Shown one piece after another: positions 59,695 to 64,000 of a stretch of 64,000 nt of DNA. Positions within the stretch are counted from its first letter, which is position 1. Every line of letters begins with the position of its first letter. Both the position numbers and the translations under genes were made by a program. The DNA is taken from NCBI GenBank assembly GCA_011525785.1, contig WYBT01000025.1, positions 53,493-117,492 on the forward strand, written 5' to 3'. The notes under the pieces are model-generated. The model did no database searches. It saw only the letters and a list, made by a program, of their open reading frames with translations, and had not been told where the DNA came from. The stretch comes from Planctomycetaceae bacterium (GTDB taxonomy: Bacteria > Planctomycetota > UBA1135 > GCA-002686595).

Positions 59695-60984
59695 ATGCCG
59701 CTGACCACGGAGTTGAAGGAAACGCTGACGTTGATCCTCGCGGGCGGGCAGGGCGAGCGCCTCAAGCCGCTCACCGTCAAGCGCGCCAAGCCTGCGGTGC
59801 CCTTCGGCGGCATCTACCGCATCATCGACTTCACGCTCTCCAACTGCATCCACTCCGGGCTGCGCCGCATCTGCCTGCTCACGCAGTACCAGGCCCGCTC
59901 GCTCGAAGAGCACGTGCGCTTCGGCTGGAACTTCCTGCCTCGTCGCCTGGAGCAGTTCATCAGCGTTCGTCCGCCGCACCACCAGGGCACGGGCCTCTGG
60001 TACAAGGGCACCGCCGACGCGATCTACCAGAACCTCGACACGATCGAGGAAGAGCGGCCGCGCCACGTGCTGATCCTGGCGGGCGATCACATCTACAAGA
60101 TGGATTACGGCCGCATGCTGCGCGAGCACCTGATCCACCGTGCAGAACTCACCATCGGCGCGGTGAAGATCCCGGTCAGCGAAGCGCGCCACTTCGGCAT
60201 CTTCGAGGTCAACGAGCGCGGGCGCGTGACGAGCTTCGTCGAGAAGCCCAAGGAGAACGCGCCGCAGATCCCCGGCCAGCCGGGCTACTGCCTGGCCTCG
60301 ATGGGCATCTATGTGTTCGAGACCGACGAACTCATGCGCCGCCTCAAGTTCGACGCCGAGCTGGGGGCCGCCTCGAGCCACGACTTCGGCAAGGACATCA
60401 TCCCCAAGATGATCCACGAGGCGCCGGTGTACGTGCACCGCTTCATCGATCGCGATAACGGCGCGGACGAGCCCTACTGGCGCGACGTGGGCACGATCGA
60501 CGCCTACTTCGAGGCCAACATGGATCTGCTCTCGGTGAAGCCGAAGCTGAACCTGTACGACTACGACTGGCCGATCTACTCGCTGTGGCACGCTGATCCG
60601 CCGGCCAAGACCGTGCTCGAGGAGCAAGGCCGCCGCGCCGACGTCGTCGATTCGCTGCTCGCGCCGGGCGTGGTCGTCTCGGGGGCGCGCGTGGCGCGTT
60701 CGATCCTCGCCAATCGCACCTTCGTCGACGAGCGCGCCGTGATCGAGGACTCGATCGTGCTCGCGGGCGTGGTGGTCGGCAAAGGCGCCAAGGTGCGCCG
60801 CGCGATCATCGACAAGTGGTGCAAGATTCCCGACGGGTACGAGATCGGCTACGACCCCGTCGAAGACGCCAAGAAGTTCACCGTGAGCGACTCTGGGATC
60901 GTGGTGGTGCCGATCGACTACAACTTCGGCGCTCTGCCCAGCGCCGCCGCGGCGACGAGCGAGCCGTACTCGGCCTGGCGCTGA
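59695..60984 (+). CDS. glgC: Glucose-1-phosphate adenylyltransferase (ADP-glucose pyrophosphorylase)
   Basis: 429 residues from ATG 59695, with AGGAGA about 10 bases upstream; the frame is open further up but lacks family sequence. It makes ADP-glucose from glucose 1-phosphate and ATP for glycogen. Landmarks: LILAGGQGERLKPLTVKRAK then PAVPFGGIYRIIDFTLSN, GTADAIYQNLDTI, VLILAGDHIYKMDY, VVEKP-like FVEKPKEN, PYWRDVGTIDAYFEANMDLL, and a C-terminal left-handed helix (GVVVSGARVARSILANRTFV, IEDSIVLAGVVVGKGAKVRR). No other glycogen gene is in the window. Confidence 0.96.
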   Translation: MPLTTELKETLTLILAGGQGERLKPLTVKRAKPAVPFGGIYRIIDFTLSNCIHSGLRRICLLTQYQARSLEEHVRFGWNFLPRRLEQFISVRPPHHQGTGLWYKGTADAIYQNLDTIEEERPRHVLILAGDHIYKMDYGRMLREHLIHRAELTIGAVKIPVSEARHFGIFEVNERGRVTSFVEKPKENAPQIPGQPGYCLASMGIYVFETDELMRRLKFDAELGAASSHDFGKDIIPKMIHEAPVYVHRFIDRDNGADEPYWRDVGTIDAYFEANMDLLSVKPKLNLYDYDWPIYSLWHADPPAKTVLEEQGRRADVVDSLLAPGVVVSGARVARSILANRTFVDERAVIEDSIVLAGVVVGKGAKVRRAIIDKWCKIPDGYEIGYDPVEDAKKFTVSDSGIVVVPIDYNFGALPSAAAATSEPYSAWR

Positions 60985-60994
60985 CCCGGGGGCG

Positions 60995-61057
60995 TCGCCG
61001 TGCGGCGCAACGAACTCGCCGTGCGGCGCAACGACTTCGCCGCGCGGCGTCTGCGGC
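60995..61057. repeat. Three 21-bp tandem units, each a small hairpin, after glgC
   Basis: Units start at 60995, 61016 and 61037. The first two begin TCGCCGTGCGGCGCAACGA and differ only in the last bases; the third is diverged after TCGCCGCGCGGCG. Each contains CGCCG-NN-CGGCG, a 5-bp stem with a 2-base loop. They exactly fill the space between the glgC stop (plus 10 bases) and the stop of the convergent gene at 61058, which suggests a shared transcript-end element. Confidence 0.8.
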
Positions 61058-62359
61058 TCACGGCCGCGTGAAGCACACCGAGTTCGAGTAGAGCAGCACG
61101 CCGCCCGTGGTCAGCACGTCGGCTTGAGCGATGACCAGGTCGCCGCTCTCCACATTCGCGGGAAGCGTGAACACGGCTTGCGCTTGACCCGTGGCCGGCA
61201 TGGCGCCCAGATCGCGGATGCGCGCTCGGTGCGTCAGCTGACCGACGATCTCGGTCTGGGGCGTCGGCGCGATCATCGTCCGACCGAGCCAGACGCGCGC
61301 GACGGAGTTGGCCGGCGCGCTCAGGCGCAGCGTCACGTCGCCGGCGCCGAGTGCGTGCAGCGCAAGCGTCGGATTCGCCGGACTCGCGAGCAGGATCTGG
61401 CCGCCGGTGTTCGTGCTGAAGGTGGACGCCGCCGAGCAGCACGTGGCGCTGTTGTAGCCGCCGGTCGCTGCGAGGCCGGAGTGCACCGCGAGGCTCAGGC
61501 TGGTGGCCCTGACGGCCGAACCGTTGCGGCCATCGCCGAAGAATCCGCCGCACTGGCAATCTTCTCCTACGCCGCCGGGGCCTCCCACGAGCGTGCTCGC
61601 GGCGAGGCGCACCCGACTGCCGTTGGAGAACTCGCTGGCGTGCCCGCCGTCTCCACCGGCGCCCGAGTACGTGCCGCCGCCTTCGCCGCCGCGCACGTCG
61701 GAGTGCGCGATCGAGATCGTCGAGAGCGTCGCGCTCAGTCCCACGCCGCCCCGCGTCGCACTGTTCGGGTCGGGGTCGGAGAAGGAGTCGTTGCCGTGCT
61801 GTCCCCGCAGCGTCGAGCTCACCACTTCCAGCACGGCGTTCGAGGCGCTCAGGCCGTTGCGACCCGCCACGAACGGGTCCGCGAATCCGCCGGCGCTGAA
61901 GGTGCAGGCCCGGACCCGCACGTCGTCGCTGTCCGAGACGGCCACCTGCGCGCCGACGCCCGCGACGATCGGCGTGGTCGTCAACTCCTCGAGCACGACG
62001 CCGCCATCGCAGTCGTCGATCTGCAATCGCTGGAACTCGATGCGCGTGAGCGCGCAGCGAGTGTTCGCCGGCAGGTTCTGGACGCGCGACAGGCCTTGGA
62101 CCTGCACGCCTGCGGCGCCGCGCATGCGCAGCGGCTTGTCCAGCACGAAGCTCGCGTACGAGCCGGGGCGGATGACGATGGCGTCGTTCGGCGCAGCCGC
62201 GGCGATCGCGGAGGGGATGTCGGTGAAGTTCGCCCCTGCGCCTCCGGCGGCATCCACGATCCAAGTGACGCCGCCCGCGAGCGCTTGCGACGCGAGGAGC
62301 GCGGAGGCGGCGAGGAGGGACAACGAGCGGGCGAGGCGCGAGCTGTGTGACGAGCGCAT
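61058..62359 (-). CDS. Secreted right-handed beta-helix-like protein
   Basis: 433 residues from ATG 62359. Signal peptide MRSSHSSRLARSLSLLAASA then LLASQALA. The start of the mature part has the pattern of pectate-lyase-like helices: FTDIPSAIAAAAPNDAIVIR then PGSYASFVLDKPLRMRG, followed by repeated short strands (VRVRACTFSAGGF, LEVVSSTLRGQHGNDSF, ISIAHSDVRGGEGGG, VRLAASTLVGGPGGVG). The last 100 residues (LALHALGAGDVTLRLSAPAN ... GVLLYSNSVCFTRP) look like a separate C-terminal domain common to secreted planctomycete proteins. No lyase catalytic residues could be assigned. Confidence 0.75.
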   Translation of the reverse strand: MRSSHSSRLARSLSLLAASALLASQALAGGVTWIVDAAGGAGANFTDIPSAIAAAAPNDAIVIRPGSYASFVLDKPLRMRGAAGVQVQGLSRVQNLPANTRCALTRIEFQRLQIDDCDGGVVLEELTTTPIVAGVGAQVAVSDSDDVRVRACTFSAGGFADPFVAGRNGLSASNAVLEVVSSTLRGQHGNDSFSDPDPNSATRGGVGLSATLSTISIAHSDVRGGEGGGTYSGAGGDGGHASEFSNGSRVRLAASTLVGGPGGVGEDCQCGGFFGDGRNGSAVRATSLSLAVHSGLAATGGYNSATCCSAASTFSTNTGGQILLASPANPTLALHALGAGDVTLRLSAPANSVARVWLGRTMIAPTPQTEIVGQLTHRARIRDLGAMPATGQAQAVFTLPANVESGDLVIAQADVLTTGGVLLYSNSVCFTRP

Positions 62360-62531
62360 TCGAGTGCTTCTCCGGTTGGACTTGCGACGAAGTCGCAGCG
62401 ACCTTCAAGTCAAAGTCTGTCCGCCGACCGGACTCTACACACGAGCCCTTGTCTGGTCTCGTTCGCTCAGCTTCCGCGGAGCTGTCGCGTCTGGCGCTGA
62501 CCGCAGTGCAACCGCCTGTCGCGCCCGCACA

Positions 62532-63695
62532 TCACGGACGCATCGTCAGCTGGATCGCATCCGACAGGTTGGTCGTGCGCGGAGCGGGCGGGTCGCGGAA
62601 CCATGCCTGCGCCCACACGCGGTCGCCGGCGCTGAAGGGCGCGCCGAGGGCGCCGGCGAAGCTCGTCTGGAACTGGTTCCAGTCCAGCGAGAAGGCGCCG
62701 CTGCAAGTGTTGAACACGCCGCCGGAGTTCTGCGGGAAGCTGCGCTGCACCGGCGACTTGACGCAGAAGAAGCTCGTGCTGCCCGAGCCCCAGGGCAGCG
62801 GGCTGAAGCCGGTGTTGTCGATCCCGTAGAACACCAGACCTTGCTTGGCGCCTTCGACGTTCGCGACGTCGATCACGCAGGGCGTCGCGAGCGCGGCGCT
62901 GGGTTGCGCGCTGGCGGAGATCGACGGCACGCAGCCGTTGGTGGTCGTGCCGGCCGTGCAGTAGACCGTCGGAGCGGCGCCGCCGCCGGTCGCGGCGAAG
63001 TGCAGCGCGTTGGAGAGCAGCTTGCCGCCGTCGGTGCTGGAGGTCCAAAACGCGCTGCCGCCGCAGTCACTGGAGGGCGGATAGAAGCCCAGGTCGATGC
63101 GCTTGGGGTTGGCGCCTTGCGCGACGAGCGTGCGGCCGTCGCTCCACTGCGCGATCTCGATCGCGCCGGAATTGAGGACCGTCGCCGTGGGGCGGAACGC
63201 GTTGCCGCCGCCGTTGAAGGAACTCACCCCCGCCATGATCGGGTGGGCGGGGAGCAACACGGTTCCGAGCGACGCTGCGCCGGTGGTCGACCCCGATTGA
63301 TCGGCGATCACCTCGTAGCCGTTCTGCCAGCGGCCCTGGATCGACAGCGTGAGCGTGTTCCAGTTCACGGCGAACACTGCGACCACCACCGCGCCGCCCG
63401 CGTCGACGTAGTCGGCGAGCGTATTGCCCAGCAGCGTCGAGTCCTGGAACGACGTGTTCGACCACACGAGTAGCGCGTCGTACGCCTGGAGCTGCTGAAG
63501 CGTCGGCGTCGAACTCGAGGCGTTGATGATGTCGACCGCTCCGAACAGGCCGGAGGCGTTCAACTTCGCCTGCACGTCGGTGAAGCGGCAGTCGGTGCTC
63601 AAGGCGCTGGCGGCCGCGCAGATGGCGACGTCGACCTGTGCGGAAGAAACGCTCGCCACGGAGGCGAGGACGAGGGCTCGAAGTGCGATCTGCAT
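62532..63695 (-). CDS. Secreted hypothetical protein with a ThuA/glutamine-amidotransferase-like fold region
   Basis: 387 residues from ATG 63695 with signal peptide MQIALRALVLASVASVSSA. Residues about 20-210 read as an alpha/beta domain: DVAICAAASALSTDCRFTDV, LQAYDALLVWSNTSFQDSTL, LADYVDAGGAVVVAVFAVNW and HPIMAGVSSFNGGGNAFRP, resembling ThuA-like domains without clear catalytic residues. The C-terminal half (VYCTAGTTTNGCVPSISASA ... CVKSPVQRSFPQNSGG) has paired cysteines and resembles domains attached to many planctomycete secreted proteins. Function unknown. Confidence 0.7.
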   Translation of the reverse strand: MQIALRALVLASVASVSSAQVDVAICAAASALSTDCRFTDVQAKLNASGLFGAVDIINASSSTPTLQQLQAYDALLVWSNTSFQDSTLLGNTLADYVDAGGAVVVAVFAVNWNTLTLSIQGRWQNGYEVIADQSGSTTGAASLGTVLLPAHPIMAGVSSFNGGGNAFRPTATVLNSGAIEIAQWSDGRTLVAQGANPKRIDLGFYPPSSDCGGSAFWTSSTDGGKLLSNALHFAATGGGAAPTVYCTAGTTTNGCVPSISASAQPSAALATPCVIDVANVEGAKQGLVFYGIDNTGFSPLPWGSGSTSFFCVKSPVQRSFPQNSGGVFNTCSGAFSLDWNQFQTSFAGALGAPFSAGDRVWAQAWFRDPPAPRTTNLSDAIQLTMRP

Positions 63696-63788
63696 GGCTC
63701 GCTGGCGTGGGGTCAGGGGCGGCGACGTCGCGCGGGATGAACTCCTCGCGCGTTCGCCAACGAGCCTACGCCCGCGCGCGCAAGCCCG

Positions 63789-64000
63789 CTACTTGACGTA
63801 CTCGTCGACGTACAGCGACAGCATCTTCCGTCAGGTGGGTCCGTCGTCCGGCCATTGCTCGCCGCACTCCACTACGCGGTTGGGGATGTTGCGCGAGCCC
63901 AGCACGCGCGCGACGTTCCAGCTCTGCTCGGGCTCCTCGGCCTTGCCCTTGCCGTGCGTGAGCAGCACGAAGCGCTTGCGCAATTGCGCGAGGTGCGCGC
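63789..64000 (-). pseudogene. C-terminal end of a hydrolase-like protein with an in-frame stop (enters from beyond the window)
   Basis: The minus-strand frame reads AHLAQLRKRFVLLTHGKGKA ... NVARVLGSRNIPNRVVECGE then QWPDDGPT, followed by TGA (63833-63831), then in the same frame RKMLSLYVDEYVK and TAG (63791-63789). In related alpha/beta-hydrolase (esterase-like) proteins the end reads roughly 'KGIPN...W...HDWPTW..M...Y', so the TGA stands where Trp (TGG) is expected and the tail after it is still recognisable. The usual His-Asp-Trp is also altered (PDDG). Either a recent nonsense mutation or a sequencing error. Confidence 0.5.

Overview
This window reads as chromosomal DNA of a very GC-rich bacterium, most likely a member of the Planctomycetota. 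The evidence is a class II aldolase next to three EutN/CcmL-type microcompartment vertex genes (the planctomycete/verrucomicrobial microcompartment arrangement), several secreted carboxypeptidase-regulatory-like proteins, a Ser/Thr kinase, an ECF-type sigma factor beside giant secreted proteins, and long pseudopilins carrying jelly-roll domains. I saw no rRNA or tRNA gene, CRISPR array or transposase. Rank below phylum cannot be fixed from this sequence.

Layout. 1-7.7 kb: the start of a SprT-like protein, a membrane-anchored carboxypeptidase-regulatory-like protein, a MerR regulator with a cysteine cluster upstream of a cysteine desulfurase, a YugP-type zinc peptidase and pgi. 8-14.4 kb: an accessory stretch. 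A truncated secreted repeat protein runs into an antisense, decayed copy of part of an aldolase. Next comes a minus-strand module of an ECF-like sigma factor, a 12-cysteine secreted protein and two carboxypeptidase-regulatory-like proteins. 14.5-19 kb: the minus-strand run AAA+ ATPase, secreted peptidyl-prolyl isomerase, three microcompartment vertex proteins and an intact class II aldolase. The decayed aldolase matches residues about 124-206 of the intact one in the same orientation, so the sigma module sits between an intact and a dead aldolase copy. 19-23.6 kb: Ser/Thr kinase, TPR metallopeptidase, a 37-residue membrane protein, radC and rsmE.

24-45.8 kb is the most striking region: a tight plus-strand operon of overlapping or nearly touching genes. 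It encodes an FHA membrane protein, a PilM-PilN fusion, a PilO-like protein, a TPR/jelly-roll protein and five pseudopilins (GspG-, GspH-, GspK-, GspJ- and GspI-like, the GspK-like one 1802 residues long with LamG and a repeated small motif). A secreted protein with a DnaJ-like zinc site and a SurA-like lipoprotein follow, and scpB ends the run. A further membrane PpiD-like protein and a strong intrinsic terminator come next. No secretin, assembly ATPase or platform protein is present, so this looks like the pilin and alignment half of a divergent type II secretion or type IV pilus machine.

46-57.5 kb: a two-component system, a MagIII/Nth-like DNA glycosylase, an intergenic block duplicated in direct orientation, then an envelope cluster (YfhO-like membrane protein, radical SAM enzyme, O-antigen-ligase/TPR protein) and a periplasmic arylsulfotransferase-like protein. 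57.5-64 kb: the ribH-nusB-ftsY operon, glgC, two secreted proteins and the end of a hydrolase interrupted by an in-frame stop. Positions and starts were read by eye; homology statements come from motif recognition, not database searches.
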